A DNA stretch of 64,000 bases from Furcasterigmium furcatum. Lineage: Eukaryota; Ascomycota; Sordariomycetes; Glomerellales; Plectosphaerellaceae. The notes beneath the pieces are model-generated. The model was not told where the DNA came from, did not search any database, and saw only the letters and a list, made by a program, of their open reading frames with translations. Each line of letters starts with the position of its first letter. Positions within the stretch are counted from its first letter, which is position 1. The position numbers and the translations under genes are program-made. The stretch spans positions 3,790,472-3,854,471 of the forward strand of contig BCIA01000005.1 of the NCBI GenBank assembly GCA_001599815.1, written 5' to 3'. This document shows positions 22,714 through 33,023 of the stretch, in pieces.

Positions 22714-24250
22714 GGGCCATTCATTTCTTCTTCGTGGGTGCCGCCCCTCCTCCCCTTCTTCAACAGACACAGCTGCGCACGAAACCTCTGTACTTTCTCC
22801 AAAAACCTCAAAAAAGCAGGAGTTGATTGACTTGACAAGGTTGACACGAGAGACATTACGGATTCATTGCATACGGGCGGTTGACTTGGCACCCTGGCGG
22901 GGACAACAGGAACCTGGCGTTCAGGGGTGCGTACGAACGAACGATAGCGAAACGGGGGGGGGGGAAACCGGGCCAGCCTCTATCATAACGCAATAACGAT
23001 TCCAACAGGGGTTGCCTCTGCCCTCCTCTCCCTTTCTTCGCCCTTGCCTTGGTGCCTTGAGCCATGCGAGTCTCGGTGGAGGCTTGCGGATGGCCTCGCA
23101 ATTCGATGTGCTTGCCGCGGCCGGAGGGAGCTGGGGGCGGCGGTGCGCCAGCAGTCACTACGCAGGATCCAGACTTGATAATCAGAGAGGCGGGAGGGTA
23201 ATTAGTAGTGAGAGAGTGGATGCATTGCATTGTAGTAGTTTGCTAGATGTGGAGGCCGCAGGCAGTCGTAATATCTAATCACCTTACATGACAAGGATGG
23301 GCTGTTCGAGCTGTGCTTGATGAGCTGACTTGTTTAGACATGATGGGTCCGTTGCAGCCACCATGTGTTGTCGTGATGGGTGTTTTCAAGCAGGAGACAC
23401 AAACAAGCGCAGCCCATGTAGTCAAGGACAGGGTGATGAAGCGTGGCTGAGCTAAACGACGAATTGTATGATTTGTTTACTTTTCCATTTGCCGTTTCAT
23501 GCAGTTTTCATGGAGACGGGGGAGCTATGGCCACATGAGTCACCAGGCTGGACTGTTGGGACGAAAGAAGCAAGAGATTGGAACCTGCAAGGCATCCGAA
23601 GCTGGCAAGTTGCTGCTGTTTGATGGCAACATCGGTTTCCACGAGGTCGGCTACCTGCGTGGATAGAAGGGGGTTTCGGGGTTCCGAGGGAAGATGGGGA
23701 AATAACGCCATGAAAGTACGATCCGGGTGTTCGTATCATACTCTGGAGATGACTTGTGACATTCGGGGAGCACGTAAAACACCGACCTTATTGCACGAGA
23801 TTTCGCATTCCGAACCAGAGGTGGCCCGGGTAGGGTCAAGAGGGAAAAAAATGTACAACGGGATCACACCATCCCGACGGCCCTTTTCTCTTCCTCGCTC
23901 CGCTCCACGCCGCTTACATCTGCCTCCCTCTCTGGCCACTCCTGTATCCCAGATCCAGCTCCTCCATACGTGAAATGCATCATTACCAGCCCCTGTCTGT
24001 CCGAATGATGAGGAAACACGCCCGCCACCACGACGCCCTGCCGCGTCTATGCCTGTTGCTTTTGCTGCACTGGGTACCCTCCGATGACCGGGGGCGGATG
24101 GCCCGGGCTCCCGCAACGCTGCGTGTCGAAATCGATGCTCGCCGAACAGTGGAATTAAGCGTGTACCGTCATGTTGTGCTCGAGGGGGTGGTCGAAGTCG
24201 ATGTCGCACCGCTGCGGCGGGAGGGGGNGCTCATGTGACAAGAGGGCAGC
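22714..24250. other. Intergenic region, 3' flanks of sch9 and atp14
   Basis: About 1.5 kb between convergent stops. It contains an 11-base G run at about 22954-22964 and a single ambiguous base at 24228. No ORF with coding character and no RNA gene recognised. Confidence 0.5.
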
Positions 24251-25199
24251 TTAGTGGGCGGCCGGGGCCTCCTCCTCCTCCTCGACGAGCCAGGAGGTCT
24301 GCTTGGGGGCGGCGGCGGCATCCACGGGGGCGGCGCCCTCGACCTCGACGGCCATGCTCTCGTACTCCTGCAGGGAGCTGGCGAGGTCGGCCTCCTCGGG
24401 GGAGGCGGGGGTCTTGGGGACGGAGAAGATCTGGACCTGGCCCTCGGCGTCGGACTCCTTGACGGGGGTGGGCTTGTAGGCCTTGAGCTCCTTGAGGTAG
24501 AGCTCCTGGACGAAGTCGGCTGGAGGGATGGGGTCAGCTGAGGTACGCGGGTGAGAGGTCACTGGGGTTGAGGATCGGGGGAATTGAAGGAGACGGAATA
24601 ATATTCCCGGGCGGGATAGGACAGAGAGACAACAGTGGGCGGCGGTCGTGCGGTGAAGCAATTGGAGGCAGAGGGCGTGGTGGGATGACGTCCGCGATGG
24701 ACGAGTGCGGAGGTGACGCCTCGCCAAGACCGAGCGGCACACCACATCGCCGCATCAACGGGCCACCAGCGAGAGGCCACCAGATCGTCCGCCCTTCCCA
24801 ATTGCCGCCTCGTGCTTCGCGCGACCGTGCCTCTTCTCTTCCGCCTTGTCCGGGGCAATTGCCCGTCTCCAATGTGAAGGTGAAAATCGGGTGATCGGGG
24901 CCAGGGAACCCACCTCGTCGCGAAACCGTAGGAGCAATGAAGGTCCTCATCTGAACGGCATTTGCCCTGACAGCCACGCGGCTGACGGCCGAGACGGCGC
25001 GCTGCGACAGAGTGTCATGTTAGCCGACTCGTTCCCAGCTGTGGTGACGTGAAAACAACAGGCCGTCGTCCGGTTGTTGTCGGTCGCCTCCTCTTTCTCC
25101 TTCGTTCGACCTCGGTCGATTCCTTCCAACCGGGGCGTGTGTTTCCATCGAATCCGGGGGGGTAGGACGTACAGTAGCTCTGGACAGCTGGACGAGCAT
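24251..25199 (-). CDS. atp14: Mitochondrial ATP synthase subunit h (Atp14)
   Basis: Three exons, 25199-25173 (nine codons), 25001-24914 and 24519-24251, giving 127 residues, close to yeast Atp14 (124). Introns are 171 and 394 nt, long for this genome, and together exceed the coding length. The first 40 or so residues (MLVQLSRAT, then RAVSAVSRVAVRANA) form an Arg/Ser/Ala-rich mitochondrial presequence. The mature part begins near ADFVQELYLKELKAYKPTPV, the family signature, followed by the conserved SPEEADLASSLQEYE region. It ends in an acidic EEEEE stretch. It is a peripheral-stalk subunit of F1Fo ATP synthase on the matrix side of the inner membrane. Both joins are supported by frame and by continuity of the signature at RRADFVQ. 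Confidence 0.92.
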
Positions 25200-25593
25200 C
25201 TTGAAGAGGGGCGTGGCGTGCTCAATTGGGGGGACGCGGCGAGGGGAGATGCACGAGTGAATCGGGGATTCGGTCGTCGTTGAGAGGTTTACGATAAAAA
25301 GCTGGAGCACCGGGGCGGTCGGTTAATCGTTGCACGGAGGAGTGGATTGGCTGCCTTGGAATTCAGGTTTTTCGTTGGCCATCGGAGACCCTCGGGTTAC
25401 GTAAGGCACCTCGGCCACCCACCGAGTTCACCTTACTCACCGAGGGAACCCCTGGAACGCAACATGTACCTGGGCCGCCAGTTTTGATTCTTTGCAACAG
25501 GAGGGCCTTGCGTGTATTTCTCTGTGTGCCATAGTACTAGGGTCTGGCCGTCCACTGCATTCCTTGCCCGCCGGCCTCGCCCCCATTGACACT
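25200..25593. other. Intergenic region upstream of atp14
   Basis: About 390 bp holding the atp14 promoter and the 3' flank of the P-loop gene. CT/AG-rich, with no ORF of note. Confidence 0.45.
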
Positions 25594-26214
25594 CTATGAC
25601 AACCCAGTCATGATCATCAGGCGTTTAACGGAAACTTCTACGGTCCCGCTCACCTCTAAGCTGACAACCAGTGTCCCTGGAAAATCACCGCCCCTGCTCG
25701 GCTCAATGAGGCGGTTCTCACGCATCAGTTCCTGGAGGACGCTCACATCCGTGAGCTTCGTCTTCCCCCCAAGATAGTGTCTGGCACACGCAACACGCTG
25801 TTCAAGGACCGCTTGATTGCACTGCACGTTTATCCCAAAGATGGGCACGTCAGTCCCGCGCACCAGGTCGAGGTGTTCCTGGAGAAAACCAACGTCTCCT
25901 TCGTTATCCTCGGCCAGGCATGCCGTCATGAGTATGACGTGGCCGCTCTGAGCGCGTTCCCTGAGCTTCGTGAAGATGGGTGCCCGTACCAAGCGGCGCA
26001 GCTCGTGGTGTTCATCGCTTCGGCTGGGGACGACTGCTGCTACCGGGTCAATGAGCAGGTGGTTGTCCAGGAGGCAGGTCGTATCGGTGGGCAGCAGATT
26101 TTTGATATGTTCGAGAATGGTGAGTTTTCCTGCGCCTGGAAAGCCGTTGAGGACGACTATCCTGCCGCCGGGGGACTGTGGTGACTTGAGGTTGGGTTCC
26201 CTGATGCGTGTCAT
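25594..26214 (-). CDS. Small P-loop ATPase/kinase-like protein
   Basis: A single exon of 206 residues from the ATG at 26214. A Walker A motif, GFPGAGKLT, lies at residues 24-32 after a hydrophobic strand (RIVVLN). A downstream strand GHVILMTACLAED fits a Walker B-like or second-strand position. The organisation resembles small AAA/shikimate-kinase-like or zeta-toxin-fold nucleotide kinases that occur as orphan genes in fungi. The residue after the P-loop lysine is Leu followed by Thr, instead of the usual Ser/Thr directly after Lys. Substrate unknown; no membrane segment or signal peptide. It lies between atp14 and the DOMON-b561 gene on the same strand with more than 350 bp on each side, so no operon-like link is implied. 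Confidence 0.75.
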   Translation of the reverse strand: MTRIREPNLKSPQSPGGRIVVLNGFPGAGKLTILEHIKNLLPTDTTCLLDNHLLIDPVAAVVPSRSDEHHELRRLVRAPIFTKLRERAQSGHVILMTACLAEDNEGDVGFLQEHLDLVRGTDVPIFGINVQCNQAVLEQRVACARHYLGGKTKLTDVSVLQELMRENRLIEPSRGGDFPGTLVVSLEVSGTVEVSVKRLMIMTGLS

Positions 26215-26699
26215 TGTCGATCACGGGACTGGTGCTCTACTGCGGAATCGACATGCCAGTCTCTTCTCACGTCATCTGCGTGCATAGAAATCGAGTTCGT
26301 GCGTCTATAAGATCGACGGATGGGAGATGTTAAAGGTAAATTGGACAGCCACTCATTGCCTCCTACTTTATTCTAAGGAGGCGAGTTCTGCTGTGACTCA
26401 GAGAGCCCGCTGGATCAATAATAAGGTAAATAGGTACGTCAAGAGTTCTTCAGAAGAAACTCTAAATTTACTATGTTCGATTGTAGGAGAACTTGTCTCG
26501 GATCATGCTGATGATAGGGAGCATCTCTCTCGTACAAATAAGGGGGGAGGATAGCGGAGTTTAGCAGGCGGGCCGTTACCCGTTTCTGTTGGACACTGCG
26601 GAAAACCAACCCTTCGTCAACAGCGTCATCACAGTTAACAAACACTTCAATGAACCACGCCAATCGAGGCAAGAAGAAATCGCCATTGTACAGACGTGT
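26215..26699. other. Intergenic region
   Basis: 485 bp, more A/T-rich than its surroundings (about 26320-26480). Promoter of the P-loop gene and 3' flank of the DOMON-b561 gene. No gene seen. Confidence 0.45.
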
Positions 26700-28087
26700 C
26701 TATGATCGAATGCTATTTCCGTTTGCCCTTTTCCCTTGCTCCGGCTCCCTCGGTGAGCTCGTGGATCCGGACTCCTGCTTCTCTCGCCTCTTGCCACGCA
26801 TCTTCTTGAACACCAATGCCGCAATGTACGCCACCGTCATGACGGCAGCAATAACGGCATATGCAATGACCCAAACATTCGAGGAGTTTGCCAGCCTCAG
26901 CCCGAACCCGCCGTTGATGATGCCTAGCGCCAGCACGAGCCTGCCGTACCAAATATGCGTGTGAGAGACGATGTTGCGCGCTTGATGCTTCTTGTAATGG
27001 TTATGATGCACGAAACCGGTGAAAGGCTGCAGCGTAATGAGGACGACTACGACGGTGCCCAGGATAGTATGCGACTGGTTAAAGAGCTAGATGGGACGAA
27101 GACGCAGCAGTCAGCGGGATGCTCTGAGCATTGACAAAAAGACGAAACTGGGTAGGAGATACGACTCACATAGCCGTAGTCGCGAGCATAGACAAACCCC
27201 AAAGCAAAGGCCGCCCACATGACAAGGAGGGCAATAAGCTGCCATCCGGCATGGACGAACCACTTACCGAGGAGGGGCATGAGAATCGAGCCGAGCGGAT
27301 ACAGGACCACAAACACAACGGTCATGATGACGCCGTGAGCGAGCAGGACGTTGCTGGAAACACCTGCGTTGTCGTCGTCGTCAGTGACGGCGCCGCCATC
27401 GTCGCTGCTGTTGTTGCCACCGCTAGGGCTAGGGCTGGCCGAGTCGCCCGTAAAGGGGTTGCTATCGTCGCTGATTGTAGCCTGCGTGAGGTCGATGTTG
27501 AAGCCTGTCGGGGTGTCGTGCTGGGTGATGGAGGCATCTACGCTTGCCGAGTCGATGGCGCTGCCCTGGTTCCAGGCGGCGACCCAGGAGGAGCTGTCGC
27601 CGCTGAAGTCAAGGGTCTGTGACTTCCAGGAATGGCAGTTGGAGCAGCGGACGTTGGCAGTCATGACGCCGTCCTGGATGCCGGAGCCGTCGAGCAGCTC
27701 CAGGTCAGCGCCATCGTTCGCGACGGTGGGCATGACATGGCCCGACGCCTGGCGGGGGCTGATGGTGACGTTGCCGTCGCCGTCAGCGTACATGATGAAC
27801 ATGTTCGCATTGTTCATGCGAGAACCGGTAGCGAGGCCGACCCAGGAGTAACTGTCAGGTGCGCTGATCTGGAAATAGATGTTTCCGGTGCCGGAACTGG
27901 CCGAGGACTCGGGGATGGCGACCTGGAAGCAGATATTGTCGGCGCCGTTGGGGCAGTGAGATGCTGGGTCTGCTGAAGCGGCTGTTGCGTCTGTTGAGAC
28001 GAGTTAGTTTTTCAGCGATGATCATGCGTTGTTGATATCTGGCTTACACAGCGCCGCCAAGAGTGAGGTTGAGGTGAACGGCTTCAT
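26700..28087 (-). CDS. Secreted DOMON (CDH-type cytochrome) plus cytochrome b561 protein
   Basis: Three exons, 28087-28048, 27990-27170 and 27086-26700, giving 415 residues. A signal peptide (MKPFTSTSLLAALYATAASA) precedes a DOMON domain at about 23-195. This domain resembles the cytochrome domain of cellobiose dehydrogenase, with VGLATGSRMNNANM and candidate methionine and histidine heme ligands nearby. An acidic, Ser/Gly/Asp-rich linker follows. From about residue 228 comes a cytochrome b561-type bundle with the expected histidines (LLAHGV, WFVHAGW, NQSHTILG, HTHIWYGR). It ends in a basic cytoplasmic tail. Such proteins are thought to move electrons across a membrane to extracellular acceptors such as ferric iron. 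The second exon join at ARDYGY/LFNQSH falls inside the b561 core and restores it. Confidence 0.88.
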
Positions 28088-31000
28088 CGTGGTTGCCAAC
28101 GTTGAAGAATATGCAGGAACACGGTGATGGGATGGCACTTTGACCCGGAAAGCAGAGGTGATTTATCTGATTCAAGGCCCGTGGTGTGGTTAGGCGGGCG
28201 CAGGAACAAAGGTGACTTCGTGTAAGTGGCGTAGACGGGGTTTGTAAGGGAGTATCGCTGGTATCCTTTGTCTCCGAGACGGCCAAGACAGGCTGAGTGC
28301 GGTGAAGGCGGATTGGAGTGACACACGGACGAAGTGGCGGAAGGGGGCTGTTGTTTATATATAAGAAGGTGTCGATGAGATGGAGGATGGGGGAGCAGCA
28401 AACCTACCTGAGTACAGAAGTAAGAGGATGGGTGGAAGGATTGTGGGGTGCAACGAGCCCTCCACGAGGAAAGAACAACCAATGTGCTGCTGGTGGTTGC
28501 CGAGCAAATATAGAGCAAGGGGGAGCTAAGTGTTAGCTTCCAATCGAAGGTTAAGATTCTCGAGCTGCCTGTCGAGAAAAGCTTCGGCCGTGGAGGGACG
28601 GGATGACGGCGGCATCTTGCCCTTTTTAAGATGGCCCCATGCCACTTTCAGCCGCGGGTCTCGTCTGAGTGCTTACGTTGGGGGCAACCGCAGACGGGCG
28701 CAAACGGGGGGGCTGCCGTTGATCGAAGACGCAATGGAGGAGGACGTGGCTTGTCCCGGACGAGATGCATTTTCATGTCACATCACATGGGCCCGACATG
28801 TACACGCCCCCGGCATCCCGGTGAGAGGGGACCTCAGGGGTACATGGAGGAGGCTAAGGCAGGTCATAGGTTCCTGGCGGTCGGTGATAAGCATCTCTCC
28901 GGTACATGCTCGTTTCTTTGATGAGCTTCGGGTGAGCCGCTTCTTGGCACCTTGGACATGACGAATTGTGTCTCCCTGGCATCTCGAGCGGCCGCGCTGC
29001 TGTCGCAGACGGGGCTGCTGTGGTCCCGGTCGTCGACTTGGCATACTCGAAAGTAAGGTCGGGACATCAATGGCGGAGGAACCCAAGAGCTGTCTGTTCA
29101 GAGTGCTGACGGTCGACTGGTGGTGAAGCGATGGGAGACGGTGCAGTGGGCCAACGGACGAGTTTCCCAGCCTGGCGGACCCGACCCCTTCCAGGTTCAC
29201 GTCAGCCCAGGGCTGCGCCCCCTCCCCCGCGGATTTGAGGTCCAGATTCTCCATCGAATTGGCATTACCCCCCCTGTAATTGGACTCTCAGGGTCTGACT
29301 CGTCGGCGTCCAGGGGCTCTCATTCGACCCGCCCCCGCTGCAACTGCAGTGGAGTTCCTTCCGATCTGCCATTCCGGCTCTCACTGAGAACCTCTTCTCT
29401 CCACTTCATCGAACAACACACAAGAGACCGACGCGACAGCCAAAGGTGCCGGCATCCACGGGGACGCACCCCATTGGGAGCAAAGCCCGCAGTGGCCTGT
29501 CTCAAACTACCGACGCCCCTGCTCCACCGCGCGATATGAAGCTGGCATCCAATATCCCGACAGAACACTTAACCTCGCCGAATAGCCTTTTTACACCAGG
29601 ATACAGGTAGTTTGCTAGTCATTTGCTCCCACGGCTGTGCAGCTAGCTTCCTTCACGCTCTTGGCCGCGCGGCTCCTGGCTGTGAGGTCTCATGTTGATC
29701 CACGGACAGAGCACCATTCCCAACAGGCGCCCAAGCTCCCAAGCTCCCAAAGAAATTCCAAGCTCCGGTGACAGCAGGCTCCGTCATTCCTTGGCCCGGG
29801 AGCTCGAGTCTCCGGCGCACGAGCGCCCTTGGCACATGTCTCGAAGGAACCATTCCCACTGGGCTTGCAAGCTTGTAAGCGCAGCTCCTTGTTTCTCCAT
29901 GGTGACGGAGGGAGTGTCGTCCCGATCTCCATCACCACGCCGAGAGATCATCTCAACGGACATGAGGCTGGTCGGGACAGACACCTCCAGCTCCAGCTCC
30001 AACGCTAGCCCACGCCCCCTCCAGCCGCCAGTCCTTGCATCACACGATGTCCCCATTTCGGATAGCGCGCCGACAGGACGCGCAAGTCTCTATACTGAAA
30101 GGATCCAGAATCCGTGTCCAGGAAACCAGCTCCTCGGAGGTCCCAATATACGAGTTTCCAGCCCCAGCCCGCTCCGTAGAACACTGTTTAGCCACGAGAC
30201 TAGGTACCCGATGGAGGTCGAGGGCAACCTTCAACATGATGCTAAACAAAGAATATCTCCAGGACGATAAATCAGCTCGTTCCCTCCTTACCAGTGTAGC
30301 TCCAAAGAAGCGCCAGAAAGCGCCCGTTTCACCTTCTAAAAATGTTTCGTTTCTGTCCTATCTGATCCCGCCGGCCGCGCCAATGGACCTCCGTCGCAAA
30401 TCGCCAAGGCGTTGCCGATCCCCCAACGTCGTCCGTAGGAACAACACACCGTCGGAGCACGAATCGTCACCAACACTGCCCGGACACAGCATCATGGCGC
30501 CGGCGGCCTCCAGCCCATACTCACATCGATATGCACGCCACTGACTCGACACGCAACAGACCCCGGCCTCTCACCCTGGCAGATCTGACTGCCCACTACA
30601 CACTCAATGCACTGCAACACACTGCAGACACAGCCACTTCCCCTTGCCGAGATCTAATGTCTGAGGGCAACAGATCGATGCCGAACTCGATTACGAGAAT
30701 GCTTGCTAACCGACGCTGTATCCCAGTTCGTTGGCGAACCTGTGCTGCGGGTCGGCAGCCTCCCGGCTTGGCCCCACCGTCGATCTCGGGCACCGGCCTG
30801 CGGCATGGCGCAACCATTCCCCCGGCTCCGAACAGTTGCTCCGTCGACTGCGCCGGGCCCGCTCCCGCTCACACCTTGGGATGAACAGCTTGACCAAATA
30901 CCACAGCATCTCAGAAAATTGGCCATCGTGCCAAGGATTCGCGCCCCTAGCATAACCAGTCAAGTCGACTGCGTCAGATTGAATCCCCAGAGACCACAGG

Positions 31001-31445
31001 CTTTACTAATGCCACCGAAGCTCTTGGTAATCCTTTGTCATCTAGTGACAGGCCTTGGCACCCTGGCCAATTTCTGAGATCTTGCGGTACCAAGCACGAT
31101 GATGAAACAGGCATATCATACCTGACTTGAGGGGTGAATGACGTGTATCATTGATTCACAAGACCTTGCCCATACAGGGCAGCATGCTTTGTCTATAGCA
31201 CAAAACCAGATGTGGCCGTTCCCTCTGCTTGCCTGCACCCCCGAAAAAAAGAATGTCCCTCCTCGGGCAATCCGACCTCGTTCGCCGTGAGGGGATTGCT
31301 GAAACCCAAGGTAGAGCAAGCGTGTAACCGAAATTCCCATGCCGCCGCTTTTGCTGACGTCTATTGTGATTAAGTGATCCTTCCCCGTCCGTAACGCCGA
31401 TAATCGAAAATACGTGTATAATGCAGTACGCCGTGATGTGGTGGT
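28088..31445. other. 3.4-kb intergenic region
   Basis: It lies upstream of the DOMON-b561 gene and downstream of psk1. ATG-initiated plus-strand frames at 29692-30270 (192 codons) and 30035-30544 overlap each other and have Ser/Pro/Arg-rich, non-conserved-looking translations, so at most one could be real. No tRNA, repeat family or transposase found. CT-rich segments occur throughout. Confidence 0.45.
29692..30270 (+). CDS. Doubtful hypothetical ORF
   Basis: A 192-codon frame with a true ATG. The product is Ser/Pro/Arg-rich with no domain, signal peptide or membrane segment, and is overlapped in another frame by a 169-codon ORF. Listed only because it is the longest ATG-started frame in a 3.4-kb gap. 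Confidence 0.15.
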   Translation: MLIHGQSTIPNRRPSSQAPKEIPSSGDSRLRHSLARELESPAHERPWHMSRRNHSHWACKLVSAAPCFSMVTEGVSSRSPSPRREIISTDMRLVGTDTSSSSSNASPRPLQPPVLASHDVPISDSAPTGRASLYTERIQNPCPGNQLLGGPNIRVSSPSPLRRTLFSHETRYPMEVEGNLQHDAKQRISPGR

Positions 31446-33023
31446 CTAAGCTGCGATTCTAAAAGCATGGCTCTCGAGCAGGCTGCTCGAGGCAACGAAG
31501 CTGAACCCGCCGAAGGGATTCTCCTGGTCGTCAGCAGCCGTGTAGCTGCCCCAGGGGTTCTTGGACGCGACAACAGGGCTGAGGGAGAGCTCAGTGAACT
31601 CGTCGTCAAAGTTCTCCGCCAGCTCGGGGTCGGTGATGAGGGGTTGGATGGGAGGCTCGACCTCGCGGGCGGCCAGCTTCTCCCAGTCGATCTTCCTGAA
31701 GAAACGATGCTTCTTCATGATCTGAATGTCCTTGGGGTTGGCCCCGAGCCGCTTCGAGGGTTCCTTCCTCAACAGCCGCGTAAGCAGGTCCTTAGCATCG
31801 GGGCTGAGGAAGTAGGGCATGACGAGCTTCTGCTTCACGATCCTCTCCTGGATCTTGGCGTTGTTGGGCCCGCGGAACGGCGGGTTGCCAGTCATCAAGT
31901 CGTACCCGAGCGCGCCGTAGGACCACCAGTCCACGGCCTTGCCGTACTTCTGCCCCTGAATGACTTCGGGAGCCATGTACTCAACGGTGCCCAGCATCGA
32001 GTTGCAGTGGTCATCGGGATCGACAGCAACCTTGGAGAGACCAAAGTCCGTGAGAAGGAGGTGGCCTTCCGCGTCGAGAAGGCAGTTCTCCGGCTTGAGA
32101 TCGCGGTAGACAACGCCCAGCGTGTTGTGCAGGTGAGAGATGGCGAGCAGCATCTCGGCCATGTAGAAGGCCGCGACGGGCTCGGCAAACATCTTCTCCG
32201 TGTTGAGATGATGGAAGAGCTCTCCGCCTTGGCCGTACTCCAGAATGAGGTAGAGCTTCTCGAGGTCCTGGAAGGCGTAGTACAGCTTGACGACGAATGG
32301 GTGGCGGTTGACCGACTCGAGGATCTGGCGTTCCGTCTTGGTCTGCTCGATGAGCTTGCGATGGACGGTAAGAGAAGCCTTCTTAAACTGCTTCTGAGCG
32401 TAGAGACGTCCGGTAGCGCGTTGCTTGACTAAGAGAACCGTGCCGTAGGTGCCTTTGCCGAGGCAGCGGAGGGGCTCGAAGTCCTCGGCGGTCATTTTGC
32501 GTTGAGGAGCGTTCTTGCCCTCGACGGGGAAAATGCCAGTGCGCTCACGCACACTCTCGTCAACGTAGTCGTGAACCAGGTTGATTTCGTAGCTGGTGGA
32601 TCCAGCTTCCGAGCGCTCGCTCTTCTCGCTGCCAGCCTCGCTAGGCGCAGTATCGCGGCTCTGGGAGCGGCTCATGGCGACGCTACGAGCGCCAGAGGGG
32701 GTTTCGTGCGCGTTCCGAATTCCAAGTCCCAGATGACTGCCAGAGGTCTGAGTCAGGGTGCTAGTACGCGAGGTACCGTCGAGGCTGAGGGGATCCATCT
32801 GCATACGCAGCTTGGCGATGCCAGAAACTGAGGGCGAGTTGGACCCGCGCATGATAGGGCTGCAGTTGGCGCTGACGACATCGTCGATACGAGAACGCTG
32901 AACTCGTCGCGACGAGAGGGGAGGCGTCTTGCAGCCATGGTCGGAGTCCTCGTTGTCGGAGGCTGCGGGGGTGGGTTGAAAGCCGCGCACCGTGGCGAGT
33001 GCGGGCGTCGCCTTGGCTATCAT
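31446..33023 (-). CDS. psk1: AGC protein kinase, S6K-like Psk1
   Basis: An intronless gene of 525 residues. A Ser-rich N-terminal extension of about 175 residues precedes the kinase domain (about 179-440): glycine loop GKGTYGTVLL, YAQKQFKK lysine, YRDLKPENCLLD, LTDFGLSK, and activation segment HCNSMLGTVEYMAPE. The AGC tail ends with hydrophobic motif NPFGGFSFVA near residue 500. Lack of a C2 domain and the LFHHLNTEKMF region fit the Psk1/p70-S6K group rather than Sch9 or Ypk. In fission yeast Psk1 is a TORC1 substrate that phosphorylates ribosomal protein S6. The length exceeds S. pombe Psk1 (436) because of the N-terminal extension. Divergent from prp4 across 1.2 kb. All catalytic residues are intact. 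Confidence 0.92.
   Translation of the reverse strand: MIAKATPALATVRGFQPTPAASDNEDSDHGCKTPPLSSRRVQRSRIDDVVSANCSPIMRGSNSPSVSGIAKLRMQMDPLSLDGTSRTSTLTQTSGSHLGLGIRNAHETPSGARSVAMSRSQSRDTAPSEAGSEKSERSEAGSTSYEINLVHDYVDESVRERTGIFPVEGKNAPQRKMTAEDFEPLRCLGKGTYGTVLLVKQRATGRLYAQKQFKKASLTVHRKLIEQTKTERQILESVNRHPFVVKLYYAFQDLEKLYLILEYGQGGELFHHLNTEKMFAEPVAAFYMAEMLLAISHLHNTLGVVYRDLKPENCLLDAEGHLLLTDFGLSKVAVDPDDHCNSMLGTVEYMAPEVIQGQKYGKAVDWWSYGALGYDLMTGNPPFRGPNNAKIQERIVKQKLVMPYFLSPDAKDLLTRLLRKEPSKRLGANPKDIQIMKKHRFFRKIDWEKLAAREVEPPIQPLITDPELAENFDDEFTELSLSPVVASKNPWGSYTAADDQENPFGGFSFVASSSLLESHAFRIAA

Noticed and set aside
31467..32432. 321-codon frame antisense to psk1
   Set aside because: The minus strand encodes a complete AGC kinase; the antisense frame has no motif.
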